Of a DNA stretch of 64,000 bases, positions 1 through 8,911 are shown one piece after another. Location of the stretch: NCBI GenBank assembly GCA_052318935.1, contig JBQRKO010000018.1. One strand, 5' to 3'. Numbering within the stretch: position 1 is the stretch's first letter; each line of letters begins with the position of its first letter. This DNA is from Niallia sp052318935. GTDB lineage: Bacteria; Bacillota; Bacilli; Bacillales; Cytobacillaceae. Both the position numbers and the translations under genes were made by a program. Under the pieces are notes generated by a model. It made no database searches, had not been told where the DNA came from, and worked only from the letters and a program-made list of their open reading frames with translations.

Positions 1-1350
1 GTATATAAACATATTGAACAGATTCCACCAGCTCACACTATTTCAGTAAAAGAAGGCAAAATAACCTTTTCACAATATTGTACATTACCGGAAGGAGAAG
101 TATTAAAACTAAAGTCTAATAAAGAATATGAAGAAGCATTTCGAGACGTTTATGACAAAGCAGTGACATCCAGACTAAGAACTCAATACGAAGTAGGAGC
201 TCATTTAAGCGGAGGATTAGATTCTGGTTCCGTTGTTAGTTTTGCTGCTAACGCCTTAAAAAAGGATAATAAATGGTTGCATACGTTTAGCTATATTCCT
301 GAAGATGGTTTTACAGATTGGACACCGCGGAATCGAATGGCGGATGAACGCCCATACATCGAATCAACGGTAAAGTATGTAGGCAATATTAATGATACTT
401 ACTTGGATTTTAAAGGGAAAAGTCCTTTATCTGAAGTGGATGATTGGTTGGAAATAATGGAGATGCCATATAAATTTTTTGAGAATTCTTTTTGGATGAA
501 TGGAATATATGAACAGGCTAAGCAAAAAGGAATACGTGTGTTATTAAATGGAGCGAGAGGCAATTGGACAGTATCTTGGGGACCAGTATTAGACTATCAA
601 GCCTTGCTAATAAAAAAGCTGAAATGGCTGCAGCTCTATCAGGAATTGCTTTTATACAGTCGAAGCATCGGCGTAAAAAGATCGAAAATATTATCTATAG
701 CAGGGAGAAAAGCATACCCATTTTTAAGCAGGTTACATCCATCTAATATAGATAGAAACTCAGCTTTGTTAATAAATTCTGAGTTTGCAAATAGGACAAG
801 AATCCTTAATAGATTAGAGGAACAAGGAATCCACAGGAATCATGCAGCTATCCGAAATGCATATGAAGAAAGAAAAAATCACTTTCAACAATCCTATTCT
901 TGGAACATTAATGGTGTAGTTGGAACAAAAATGTCACTTCGACATTCTATCTGGGAACGTGATCCAACCAATGATTTGCGAGTTGTTCGTTTTTGTTTAT
1001 CTATTCCAGAAGAGCAATGCGTACAAAATGGGTTAGGTAGATCTCTTATTCGAAGATCAACAAAAGGGCTGCTGCCAGATAAAGTGCGGTTAAATCAACA
1101 AGTACGTGGAATACAAGGAGCCGATGGAATCCATCGAATGCGTCCTCATTGGAGATCGTTTATAGAAGAGCTGCATTATCTATGTGAAGATCAAAAAATG
1201 GCTGAATACTTTAATATATCCTTAATAAAAGAAGCGATTTCAAGAATTGAGGCAGATCCCCAGGAAGAGATGATATATGGGGATGAGTTAAAGACTGTAA
1301 TGAGAAGTTTTATTGTCTATCGATTCTTAAAAAATATTGAAAGGGGGTGA
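1..1350 (+). CDS. Lasso peptide macrolactam synthetase (asparagine-synthase-like, C protein), 5' end outside window
   Basis: The open frame runs in from the left edge, so only the C-terminal part of a roughly 600-residue asparagine synthetase homologue is present; the GTG at 163 is internal and not a start. The PP-loop motif SGGLDSGS, which binds ATP, lies at about codons 70-77 of the visible frame. The synthetase domain continues to the end, while the N-terminal glutaminase-like domain is outside the window. In lasso-peptide pathways this enzyme adenylates the side-chain carboxylate of Asp or Glu and closes the ring onto the free core amine. The stop lies six bases before the precursor gene, which has an AAGGGGG ribosome binding site inside the end of this gene, so the two are probably co-transcribed. 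The assignment rests on the motif and the gene order A-K-B1-B2 that follows. Confidence 0.9.
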   Translation, partial: VYKHIEQIPPAHTISVKEGKITFSQYCTLPEGEVLKLKSNKEYEEAFRDVYDKAVTSRLRTQYEVGAHLSGGLDSGSVVSFAANALKKDNKWLHTFSYIPEDGFTDWTPRNRMADERPYIESTVKYVGNINDTYLDFKGKSPLSEVDDWLEIMEMPYKFFENSFWMNGIYEQAKQKGIRVLLNGARGNWTVSWGPVLDYQALLIKKLKWLQLYQELLLYSRSIGVKRSKILSIAGRKAYPFLSRLHPSNIDRNSALLINSEFANRTRILNRLEEQGIHRNHAAIRNAYEERKNHFQQSYSWNINGVVGTKMSLRHSIWERDPTNDLRVVRFCLSIPEEQCVQNGLGRSLIRRSTKGLLPDKVRLNQQVRGIQGADGIHRMRPHWRSFIEELHYLCEDQKMAEYFNISLIKEAISRIEADPQEEMIYGDELKTVMRSFIVYRFLKNIERG

Positions 1351-1356
1351 AACAGA

Positions 1357-1491
1357 ATGAAACATGTGAAACAAGAATGGGAAACACCAGTATTGGAAGT
1401 ATTAAATATCAATATGACTATGGCAGGTCCTGGATTAACTATTCCAGATTTAATCCAAGGAGATCCAGATGAAATGGTTCACCATAGCTGA
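1357..1491 (+). CDS. Lasso peptide precursor, paeninodin-like
   Basis: This is a 44-residue ORF with an AAGGGGG ribosome binding site. The leader carries W-x-x-P-x-L-x-x-L (WETPVLEVL, residues 8-16), matching the Y/W-xx-P motif bound by B1 proteins, and ends TM with the conserved Thr at position -2. The predicted core starts AGPGLTIPD (residues 23-31), so the ring would join Ala1 to Asp9. The tail is rich in Asp/Glu/His and ends HHS. Paeninodin from Paenibacillus also begins AGPG, closes on Asp9 and ends in Ser that its kinase phosphorylates; the kinase encoded next to this gene suggests the same terminal-Ser modification here. The exact cleavage site is inferred, not seen. Confidence 0.92.
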   Translation: MKHVKQEWETPVLEVLNINMTMAGPGLTIPDLIQGDPDEMVHHS

Positions 1492-1587
1492 TTTTTTAGC
1501 GGATTGAAATAGTACTTGCCACATATTTTTGATGATGCGAACAGAATAACATTCTTATTATGTTCATACATCAACAAAAATAATAGA

Positions 1588-1620
1588 CTTCTGGAGTACT
1601 TAAGCAAGTATCTCCAGAAG
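1588..1620 (+). promoter_or_regulatory. Stem-loop between precursor and maturation genes
   Basis: CTTCTGGAG and CTCCAGAAG form a nearly perfect hairpin with additional TACTT/AAGTA pairing inside. No T-run follows, so it looks more like an RNA-stabilising or processing hairpin, or a leaky attenuator, than a strong terminator. Such a structure would let the short precursor message accumulate above the enzyme genes; that role is inferred. Confidence 0.55.
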
Positions 1621-1663
1621 ATTTATAGGATGCATTTTACTTTGCCATTTGGGGTGAAAAAAG

Positions 1664-2593
1664 ATGATAGGAACTGCAAGAAAAGGTTTTTATAAAGCAT
1701 TCGGATTAGTTATGGTGAGTGATATAATCCTGCCAGAACTGCCATTATGTAATGAAAATGAGCATCAATTCGATTTAATTATTTCAATAAAAGATTTATC
1801 TGACTTATGGGCAAGTGTATCAAGTGATGCATCAAGTCATGTAATAGCGAAAGAAAACTTCGTCATTTTTGAAGTTCCAGATACTGCGATTTTTTGCATT
1901 CGGGATGGAAAAGAAATCATCGTTTCCCCAATCAAGGAATCAGCAGAAGATAAAATCCGGCTCTATATACTTGGTACTTGTATGGGGGCTGTATTGCTGC
2001 AAAGAAAAATTATTACCTTGCATGGAAGTTGCATTGCGATAAATGGTAAAGCATATGCTTTTATTGGCGAATCGGGCGCTGGGAAATCAACATTGGCTTC
2101 TGCTTTTTTAAAAGAGAATTATGCGCTTCTTAGTGATGATGTGATCGCCGTTTCCTTTTCGGAAAATCAAATACCGCTTGCATTTCCTTCTTACCCACAA
2201 CAAAAGCTATGGGAAGAAAGCTTAAATCAATTTGGGATGGAAAGCAATCATTATCAGCCTTTATTTGAAAGAGAAACAAAATTTGCTGTTCCTGTTCCAT
2301 CTCGATTTGGCGTAAATCCATTGCCCCTTGCTGGTATATTTGAAATTGCGAAAACGGAGAACGAAGATATTAAGGTTAAACAGATAAAAAATTTGGAAAG
2401 ATTTCCTATTCTATATCGCCATACATATAGAAGCTTTTTGATTCAAAGATTAAATTTAATCGATTGGCATTTTATGAGCACGGCAAAAATGTTAAGTCAT
2501 ATAAACTTATATAAAATAGAACGTCCAGTTTCCAGATTTACGGCAAATGAGTTAGTTCCCCTCATATTAAAAATCATAAACAAGGAGTTGTAA
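1664..2593 (+). CDS. HPr kinase-like lasso-peptide kinase
   Basis: The 309-residue protein has a P-loop GESGAGKST at residues 135-143, preceded by LHGSCI (119-124) and followed by LLSDDV (155-160). This is the arrangement of HprK C-terminal domains and of the PadeK/ThcoK peptide kinases. Those enzymes phosphorylate the C-terminal serine of a lasso precursor, and the precursor here ends in Ser. The start follows GGGGTGAAAAAAG. The gene lies three bases upstream of the B1 gene and belongs to the same transcription unit. True HprK has an N-terminal domain and a neighbouring lgt, neither of which is seen here, so a housekeeping HprK is unlikely. Confidence 0.85.
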   Translation: MIGTARKGFYKAFGLVMVSDIILPELPLCNENEHQFDLIISIKDLSDLWASVSSDASSHVIAKENFVIFEVPDTAIFCIRDGKEIIVSPIKESAEDKIRLYILGTCMGAVLLQRKIITLHGSCIAINGKAYAFIGESGAGKSTLASAFLKENYALLSDDVIAVSFSENQIPLAFPSYPQQKLWEESLNQFGMESNHYQPLFERETKFAVPVPSRFGVNPLPLAGIFEIAKTENEDIKVKQIKNLERFPILYRHTYRSFLIQRLNLIDWHFMSTAKMLSHINLYKIERPVSRFTANELVPLILKIINKEL

Positions 2594-2596
2594 AAA

Positions 2597-2893
2597 ATGT
2601 TAAAAAAGCTTGCCATTTCATTAGAAAGTTGTGTCTCGCAAAGTCAAGGGAATATTGTCAGCGACATGGATGGAGAAACAGTGATGATGAGCATAAGCAA
2701 TGGAAAATACTATAACCTAGGAAAAATAGGCGGGAAAGTATGGGGCTTAATGAGCCAAGAAACGACTGTCTCACAAATAGTGCTTACATTGCAAGCGCAA
2801 TTTAATATTGAGCAGAAGGAATGTGAAGAACAAGTTATTTCCTTTTTAAATCAAATGTTGAAGGAAAATTTAGTTCAAGTGAAAAGCAATTAG
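2597..2893 (+). CDS. PqqD-family leader-recognition protein (lasso B1)
   Basis: This 98-residue protein has the PqqD/RRE pattern: a beta-rich N-terminal half with SDMDGETVMMSISNGKYYNLG (split over residues 22-42), then a helical half. In split lasso B systems the B1 protein binds the leader and presents the precursor to the B2 protease and the cyclase. Its ribosome binding site AAGGAG overlaps the end of the kinase gene. The length and position, directly before a transglutaminase-like B2, support the call. Confidence 0.88.
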   Translation: MLKKLAISLESCVSQSQGNIVSDMDGETVMMSISNGKYYNLGKIGGKVWGLMSQETTVSQIVLTLQAQFNIEQKECEEQVISFLNQMLKENLVQVKSN

Positions 2894-2923
2894 CAGACTT
2901 TCATTCTACTAAGAGAAAGGAAT

Positions 2924-3379
2924 ATGAAAATGGGTAGAAAGATAAGAAGGTATCTGATGTTAAATAATAAAGTGAAGCTGTTGTATATAGAAGCTCTTCT
3001 ATATTTAGGGTATGCTCGTATTCTTGTTTTTCTACCATTTTCAAAAGTGGCGCCTTTTTTAGGTAGACAAATGACAGAAACTCCCTATATTCAGTCCAAT
3101 ATAGATCTACTTCAAGTAAAAAGAATTTCTAATGCAGTAAATAGTGTCAGTCGCCACACCTTCTGGGAAAGCAAGTGTCTCGTAAGAGCTATTGCTGGAA
3201 TGAAAATGCTAGAAAGAAGAAAGATAGACTCTACTTTATATTTAGGCACAGGTAAAGATAGCAACGGAAAAATGATCGCTCATGCCTGGCTGCGTACAGG
3301 TGATATATATATAACTGGTGCAGATGTAATGAATCAGTTCACTGTAGTAGGTAAATTTGCAAAGATTAATGAAACATAA
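2924..3379 (+). CDS. Transglutaminase-like leader peptidase (lasso B2)
   Basis: The 151-residue protein matches the B2 family (Transglut_core3). The expected catalytic Cys is C85 in ESKCLVRA and the His is H120 in AHAWLR, with a nearby Asp at 127 as a candidate third member. B2 cuts the leader after the TM dipeptide and frees the core N-terminus for cyclisation. A GAGAAAGGAAT ribosome binding site precedes the start. The N-terminal 45 residues are hydrophobic and basic, which could place it at the membrane. Confidence 0.87.
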   Translation: MKMGRKIRRYLMLNNKVKLLYIEALLYLGYARILVFLPFSKVAPFLGRQMTETPYIQSNIDLLQVKRISNAVNSVSRHTFWESKCLVRAIAGMKMLERRKIDSTLYLGTGKDSNGKMIAHAWLRTGDIYITGADVMNQFTVVGKFAKINET

Positions 3380-3397
3380 ATACAAAGGAGCTGCTTT

Positions 3398-4570
3398 ATG
3401 GGAGTGGAAGTGGAACGTCGTATTTCTGAATTTACACTAGAATTACAGCTATTAGTAAGTCTATTAAAATTAGTAGATTCACAAGAAGATATACCACGTA
3501 TAAAGGAACAATATTCAGCAGTTGATTGGGATAAATTTTTACAATTAGCTATCCACCACCGTGTCTATCCTTCCATCTATAAGAAATTAAGTAATATGGA
3601 TAACGATTGGATTCCTTCCCATGTTTTGCAGACATTGCGTAATAAATACCAATTTAATACGTTTCAAATGCTGCAATTAAGTGCAGAAATGGGACATGTC
3701 ATCAAACAATTGTCAGCAAGGAATATTCCATCACTTGTATTAAAAGGACCTATTCTAGCCGCGGATTTATATGGTGATATTTCTTTAAGAACTTCAAAGG
3801 ATCTGGATATTCTTATACCTTTTGAGCATTTAGAGAGTGCGCATGAGATTCTCCGCATGGAAGGTTATATTAGTGACGAATACCCAATTATATTAAAAGA
3901 GTGGAAATGGAAAACCCACCATTTTTCCTATACCCATTCACAAAAAAAAATAAATATTGAACTGCACTGGAGGCTGCATAATCCACCTGATAAGGAACCA
4001 AGTTTTCATTCTTTATGGGAGCGGAAAAGAGTAAGCAGACTTACTGATTTTCCTATCTATTATTTAGGGAATGAGGATATGTACTTATACCTTATCACTC
4101 ATGGAGCAAGACATGGGTGGTTTCGTCTGCGGTGGCTGCAGGATATAGACCGAATTTCTAGACAAGAATTCGATTGGAAGCTGCTAAACCAGTTAATTAA
4201 AATAAATAAATATCAATTATTGGTTGGACAAGCAGTGATGCTAGCTTCTCTACTATTTAATACACCAAAACAACAAGACCTTCGATTCGTTTCGTATAAC
4301 AAGAGTGTAAGTTCAATAACTAAACATGCGTTATCTTTTATTACTAATAGTGGGAAGTATCACCTTGCTCCAGAAGCTATAGAGGATGATTTGAAAATTT
4401 ATGCGTTTTCACTTCAACCTGGATTTATGCAAAAAATGAAGTATATACTCGTTCGGTTATATCCTACCCATATAGATGCCGAAACGCTGCCGCTTCCTAA
4501 GGGGCTGCATTTTCTATACTTTCCACTTCGGCCGGTATTATGGATTTTGCGAAAAAAAACTAGCATTTAA
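3398..4570 (+). CDS. Nucleotidyltransferase family protein of lasso cluster
   Basis: This 390-residue protein carries the NTP_transf_5 pattern: LVLKGPILAADLYGD followed by RTSKDLDILIP, in which the Asp pair of KDLDIL would bind metal. Proteins of this family recur in kinase-containing lasso clusters of Bacillales, but their substrate is not established. The gene starts 18 bases after B2 with an AAAGGAG site, so it is in the same operon. No ABC exporter follows, unlike many lasso clusters; one could lie upstream of the window. A weak inverted repeat AAACTAGCA/TGCTAGTTT surrounds the end of the gene. Confidence 0.75.
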   Translation: MGVEVERRISEFTLELQLLVSLLKLVDSQEDIPRIKEQYSAVDWDKFLQLAIHHRVYPSIYKKLSNMDNDWIPSHVLQTLRNKYQFNTFQMLQLSAEMGHVIKQLSARNIPSLVLKGPILAADLYGDISLRTSKDLDILIPFEHLESAHEILRMEGYISDEYPIILKEWKWKTHHFSYTHSQKKINIELHWRLHNPPDKEPSFHSLWERKRVSRLTDFPIYYLGNEDMYLYLITHGARHGWFRLRWLQDIDRISRQEFDWKLLNQLIKINKYQLLVGQAVMLASLLFNTPKQQDLRFVSYNKSVSSITKHALSFITNSGKYHLAPEAIEDDLKIYAFSLQPGFMQKMKYILVRLYPTHIDAETLPLPKGLHFLYFPLRPVLWILRKKTSI

Positions 4571-4690
4571 TCAAAAAATGTATGGTAGCCATTCGCACTA
4601 ATTTAGGTACTTGCTAGTTTCATTTACATTCACCACTGCATATATTGATAATAGAAATATATCTGTATAAATTAAGGTGGTGGCTTTATT

Positions 4691-6241
4691 TTGGCCGATT
4701 CATTAATCAATGTAAAAGATTATGGGGCGGTTGGAGATGGAATAAATAACGATAAGCCAGCAATTACACAAGCTATTACAACGTCCAACACGCTTAAAGT
4801 AAGAAAAATTGTCTTTCCACAAGGCTCGTATTATTATAACGGTACTTTGACAATTTCTAATTCTGTAAAATTAAAAGGGGAAGGAGACGCCGCTCTTCTT
4901 TTCAAAAATGCTGCTAGTTCGCAAGATATACCGATTACAAGTGATAATGTTTCGCTAGAAGGCATAAATATATCATCAGCATCAAATGTACAAGCAGTAG
5001 CTACTGCTGCAGCTGGTGTAAATAATTTATCCATTGTAGATGCAAAGATAGACAGCGTTGGACATGGAATCCTTTTGAATCATGCTCAGACTACAGATGT
5101 GCATCTTATCAACAGCGACGTACATGCCCAAAATGGATACGGATACCTATTAAATCTTAATGCCACGCAAGGGAGAAACTTCTCTCTCGTTAACAATAAA
5201 ATTATTTCAGATAAAGCAGATGCAATTGAAATTAACACACCTAATAATAGTGATATTGCAGCAAGCGGCATACGCATTATTGGCAATGAAATTATAGCCG
5301 GGAATGGTATAACCAACACTACTGCTGGGTTTGCTGTCGGAATAGCTCAAGGCAAAGACATTACGGTAATTGGGAATACGATAAAGGAAAGTAGAAGAGA
5401 TGCACTGCATATCGAGGATGCCAGTGAAAATGTTACAGTTGTAGGAAATGTCTTTGCTGGATGTCGAGGAGATGGCTGTGTCGTAATAAATAGAAGCAAG
5501 TCCGCTACTCTTTATGCAAAATCCCCTATTATAACAGGAAATCATTTTAAAAAGCTGGATAATGTAAAAACGGGAAATGGAATGTGGCGTGTATATGATG
5601 GGAATGGGACGTTAGATTTTAATTTTGCCAATAATCGAATTGAAGGCTTCGATAAAGCTATGTTTATAGACGGAAGAGGATATATCCATGCGGATGGAAC
5701 ATTTATTGAAAACTGCAACATTGGCATAATGGCATCTGCCTCCAGTATTTTTGGTACCGTTTATTTGAAAGATACGCCAACGCTAGTACATTTTAAAAAA
5801 GATACTTTTATTGACAGAATAGTCAGTTATACGAAATTAGATCCTGCCAGCATGTTTACTCATAGTTTAGTGAAAAACCAAGTAGCTACATTAAAGTCTG
5901 CCTATTATAAACTAAACGATTATAAGACTTTCGTTGGATTGAATAAAATACCGATCATAAAAGCACCTGTATATGGAGAAGGATCGATAAAAATATCTAT
6001 GTTAAAATATGGCCGTTCGGATAAGGTGGATCTATATTTCCATTTTGAAGTATCCTCTGGGAATATAACTGCAAGCTTAAAATTGGTAAACCAAGCGAGC
6101 ATTGTCTTCTCTAATTATTCTCTTATCTTAGAGGATGGATTTATTAAACTATCATTCAATGCAAGTTCGATTGAAACCTTCACCCCTTTTACTATTGATT
6201 TAGATGGAACCTATATTTTAAATGAATCCGTTTTAAAATAA
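4691..6241 (+). CDS. Right-handed beta-helix (pectate lyase superfamily) protein
   Basis: The 516-residue protein starts with VKDYGAVGDGINND, the hallmark of the Pectate_lyase_3 beta-helix family, followed by many short N/V/I-rich coils to about residue 390 and a C-terminal beta-rich domain. It starts at TTG with the site AAGGTGG. No signal peptide is visible, unlike the related 6749-7790 gene. Such proteins are phage tailspike-like or cell-surface polysaccharide-binding or cleaving proteins; no catalytic residues can be assigned here. A terminator follows and then a SinR-like regulator gene. Confidence 0.75.
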   Translation: MADSLINVKDYGAVGDGINNDKPAITQAITTSNTLKVRKIVFPQGSYYYNGTLTISNSVKLKGEGDAALLFKNAASSQDIPITSDNVSLEGINISSASNVQAVATAAAGVNNLSIVDAKIDSVGHGILLNHAQTTDVHLINSDVHAQNGYGYLLNLNATQGRNFSLVNNKIISDKADAIEINTPNNSDIAASGIRIIGNEIIAGNGITNTTAGFAVGIAQGKDITVIGNTIKESRRDALHIEDASENVTVVGNVFAGCRGDGCVVINRSKSATLYAKSPIITGNHFKKLDNVKTGNGMWRVYDGNGTLDFNFANNRIEGFDKAMFIDGRGYIHADGTFIENCNIGIMASASSIFGTVYLKDTPTLVHFKKDTFIDRIVSYTKLDPASMFTHSLVKNQVATLKSAYYKLNDYKTFVGLNKIPIIKAPVYGEGSIKISMLKYGRSDKVDLYFHFEVSSGNITASLKLVNQASIVFSNYSLILEDGFIKLSFNASSIETFTPFTIDLDGTYILNESVLK

Positions 6242-6255
6242 GCTGATAGGTTGGT

Positions 6256-6295
6256 AATAGCCCTTATTTTTTATTTGTTATAAGGGCTATTTTAT
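6256..6295 (+). terminator. Rho-independent terminator after beta-helix gene
   Basis: AATAGCCCTTA pairs with TAAGGGCTATT around a T-rich loop and is followed by TTTATT, 15 bases after the stop at 6241. Confidence 0.85.
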
Positions 6296-6403
6296 TAAAA
6301 GATAGAATTGTTTAAATAACAATGATATACACCATACATACCGAACTATATTTTTTCAAAAATCAATAGTGGGGAGAGAATCTATATAAAGAGGAGGACT
6401 AAA

Positions 6404-6643
6404 ATGATCGGAGAACGTATTCGCTATTTAAGACAAAAAAAAGGATACTCCATTTCAAGACTAGCAAGAGAAGCAGGAGTATCCAAAACGTATTTAAGCA
6501 ATTTAGACCGTGGTCTCCAAAACAACCCATCTATACACTTTCTTGAAAAAGTAGTGAAGGTATTAGGGATAAGCGTTGACTATCTGATTAGTGAAGAATT
6601 TCAGAAAGAACAGGACGTACAAGATGAAGAGAAAAAACATTAG
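6404..6643 (+). CDS. SinR-like HTH (XRE) regulator lacking the SinI-binding domain
   Basis: The 79-residue protein is almost only the SinR DNA-binding domain: MIGERIRYLRQKKGYSISRL, then AGVSKTYLSNLDRGLQ as the recognition region and PSIHFLEKVVKVLG. It ends with a short charged tail (EQDVQDEEKKH) where B. subtilis SinR continues into the oligomerisation/SinI-binding helices. The start follows AGAGGAGG. It is closely similar to the product of 7958-8182, and both lie beside beta-helix genes. As known SinR represses matrix genes, this protein could bind the same type of operator but should not be titrated directly by SinI; that is inference. Confidence 0.85.
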   Translation: MIGERIRYLRQKKGYSISRLAREAGVSKTYLSNLDRGLQNNPSIHFLEKVVKVLGISVDYLISEEFQKEQDVQDEEKKH

Positions 6644-6748
6644 GCAGTCATTCAAACCATTTTATTATAGTAATATTTATTATCGCCATTTAAGGTAAAT
6701 GGTTCAAAAATCACCATATCCTTTGTTTTTTCTATTCAGTCAGTTTCA

Positions 6749-7790
6749 TTAATTAATAAATTTACTCTTCTTCACTTGTACTTGTTTTGCTACTTTTTTA
6801 TGATGAAATTTAGATTTTTTAATAATAGCCGTACCACCAATTGGCTTATCCGTATTAAATATTGCTAGAGTGCTATATCCTGAATCAGATTGATAAAATG
6901 TACAATTATCAACAGTTGCTTTTGCATTTGATAAAACTGTAATGTCGGCTTCAGGATCTCCTTTATAAAGTATGATGAACGTTATTTTTAAAGGTTGAAT
7001 CCAGAATACTTACTTCTGCAACACCTTGTCCAACAATATTTTTAAATTTACTATTCTTAATAGTGATTTCTTTTGCTTTTACCGCTGCACCAACACCAAA
7101 TCCTGACCATTCAGATTGACTTTTATTATGTTCAAAAATACAGTTCTCTATTAGCCATCGTCTACTTGGAGCATTAATTTCGATATCATCTGCAGTATTA
7201 TTTCTAAAACGAGAATTAGTAATTTTAACGTCATAGCTCGGATTTATATTAGATAAGATTCCGTAGCCGGAGCCATCAAATAGACAATGATCGACAATAA
7301 GACGATAAACGGTATTAGAATTTTGTATACCTTGTACAGTGCTGGAGAATTTAACATTTTTAATAGTGACATCATCTCCGTTTATCATCACACCAATTTT
7401 TGATTTAAAACCAACACCCTCTAGCGTTTGATTTCCCATAAGAGATAAAACTCTTTCCACTGTTTCTTCGTTTCTGATAAGCGTAACTTTTTCTTTTCCT
7501 GCTCCTTTAAGGGATACTTTTTTAGGGACATCAATAAAACCTTTTATTAAATATTGTCCATTGTTAAAGTATACGGTTCCGCCACCTTCTTTTTTGGCAG
7601 CCTCTATTGCTTTTAGAATGGCACTAGTATCATTTGTAGTGCCATTTCCTTTTGCACCGTAATCTTTCACCTTAAAGCTTGGATTCTCAGCTGCTAAAGC
7701 ATTTTGATTTGAAATATGTAATCCAAGTGCTAAAAAAATAGTAGATAACACAAAAACTAAACATTTCTTCATGTAATCTCCCCTGTTCAT
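6749..7790 (-). pseudogene. Secreted beta-helix protein, frameshifted
   Basis: The intact part begins best at 7772 (ATG after AGGGGAG) with a signal peptide, MKKCLVFVLSTIFLALG, and cleavage near ALA-A, then VKDYGAKGNGTTND as in the 4691 gene. This frame stops at 6963-6965 after NNVHHTL. A second minus-strand frame continues directly as YKGDPEADITVLSNA and runs to a stop at 6749-6751. Joined, they give about 340 residues of continuous beta-helix repeats. One base gained or lost near 6966-6972 explains the break. It is either a recent pseudogene or a sequencing error. Confidence 0.8.
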
Positions 7791-7957
7791 TCTAGAAGAA
7801 AATCAAAATATTTTTTCAGATTATATCTTTTCGTCGACATCCGTCTCTTTGCATAATAGCATAATTTTTTAGTCAAGTGACACCCCGGAAGTATTGTATT
7901 TCTATGGAAAAAAATTTGATAGAGGTGAGAGAATCTAGATAAAGAGGAGGATACACA

Positions 7958-8182
7958 ATGATTGGAGAACGTATTCGCTATTTAAGACAAAAAAAAGGAT
8001 ACTCCATTTCAAGGCTGGCAAAGGAAGCAGGAGTATCAAAAACGTATTTAAGCAATTTAGACCGTGGTCTCCAAAACACCTCATCTATTCACTTTCTTGA
8101 AAAAGTAGTGAAAATATTGGGTACAAGCGTTGATTATCTAATTAGTGAAGAATTTAAAAAAGAAAATGACGTAAATGAATAA
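7958..8182 (+). CDS. SinR-like HTH (XRE) regulator, paralogue
   Basis: The 74-residue protein differs from the 6404-6643 product at only a few positions in the HTH and also lacks the SinR C-terminal domain. Its upstream bases (GAGAGAATCTAGATAAAGAGGAGGA) resemble those of the other copy, so the leader and gene were duplicated together. It is divergent from the frameshifted beta-helix gene and convergent with the SinI-like gene at 8310-8444. Confidence 0.85.
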   Translation: MIGERIRYLRQKKGYSISRLAKEAGVSKTYLSNLDRGLQNTSSIHFLEKVVKILGTSVDYLISEEFKKENDVNE

Positions 8183-8309
8183 ATAAGTATAAGATAAAAA
8201 CAAAAAAATAGGATGCACATTAAAAACTTTATGGATTCTCCAAACAGAAAGTTATGTATTGGAAATAGGAAGATTTATATAATTAAGGAGTATAAGTAAA
8301 TAAACTTTG

Positions 8310-8444
8310 TTAGATTCTGTTCTTTTCTTTATTTAGGAACGCTCTAATCTCCTCTATTGACAATCCCATTTCATGTGCATGTAAGATCAGTTCCATCCAT
8401 TCCGTGTCTAAACCTAACTCCTCAGTATGTATTATATTAAGCAT
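8310..8444 (-). CDS. SinI-like anti-repressor microprotein
   Basis: A 44-residue ORF reads MLNIIHTEELGL, DTEWMELILHAHEMGLS, IEEIRAFLNKEKNRI. The pattern L-D-x-E-W-x-x-L-I-x-x-A-x-x-x-G-x-S-x-E-E-I-R-x-F-L is the SinI domain (PF08671), which in B. subtilis SinI pairs with the matching segment of SinR to lift repression. An AAGGAGGAC site lies five bases before the ATG. It is the same length class as the tandem microgenes at 22262 and 22507. Which SinR it targets is unknown, because the two HTH proteins nearby lack the partner domain. Confidence 0.8.
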   Translation of the reverse strand: MLNIIHTEELGLDTEWMELILHAHEMGLSIEEIRAFLNKEKNRI

Positions 8445-8871
8445 AAAGTCCTCCTTAAAAAAGTATTAGGAATATTTTATAATAAATTTTTTATAGTAAA
8501 TAGTGAATATTAGATAAATTTTTACAAAAGAGGAATTAAGTAATAAACTACTACGACTATTAACCTGGTTCACAGGAAGGAAAACGTTACCAAGGAAACA
8601 TCTTTATATAAAACCAGTATTTGGAACTATTCTATCCTACTTGATAATTATGGATATATATGTAATTTATACTAAAGAGCTGGAGGGCAGCACCCTCTTT
8701 GAAAAACGCGGAATTTTACTTGTAAATTTCGCAAATCTCGCTTTATTCCCATATTTCTCTATATCGCGAAAAAATAACGAGGGTATCCCTGCTCTATTCT
8801 GCAGAATTACCTATTTTTCGCTAAATCTATAGCAGGCTATAGGACTCTTCTTCATTCACTAACAACAAAAA
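8445..8871. other. Intergenic region without supported gene
   Basis: This 430-base stretch holds the leader of the SinI-like gene and AT-rich sequence. The 8641-8832 frame has no ribosome binding site and no recognisable content. A short GAGGGcagcaCCCTC-type palindrome lies near 8687. Confidence 0.4.
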
Positions 8872-8904
8872 ACGATACTCTAAGTCCAAAAGACGAGTAT
8901 CGTT
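8872..8904 (-). terminator. Terminator of the GH66 gene
   Basis: ACGATACTC and GAGTATCGT form a perfect nine-pair stem; on the minus strand it is followed by a run of T. It lies just past the stop at 8912. Confidence 0.85.
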
Positions 8905-8911
8905 CATTGTG

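Noticed and set aside
163..165. GTG as start of the asparagine-synthase-like gene
   Set aside because: The same frame is open and coding-like to the left edge, so the gene begins outside the window.
8641..8832. 63-codon frame
   Set aside because: No ribosome binding site and palindromic noncoding sequence inside.
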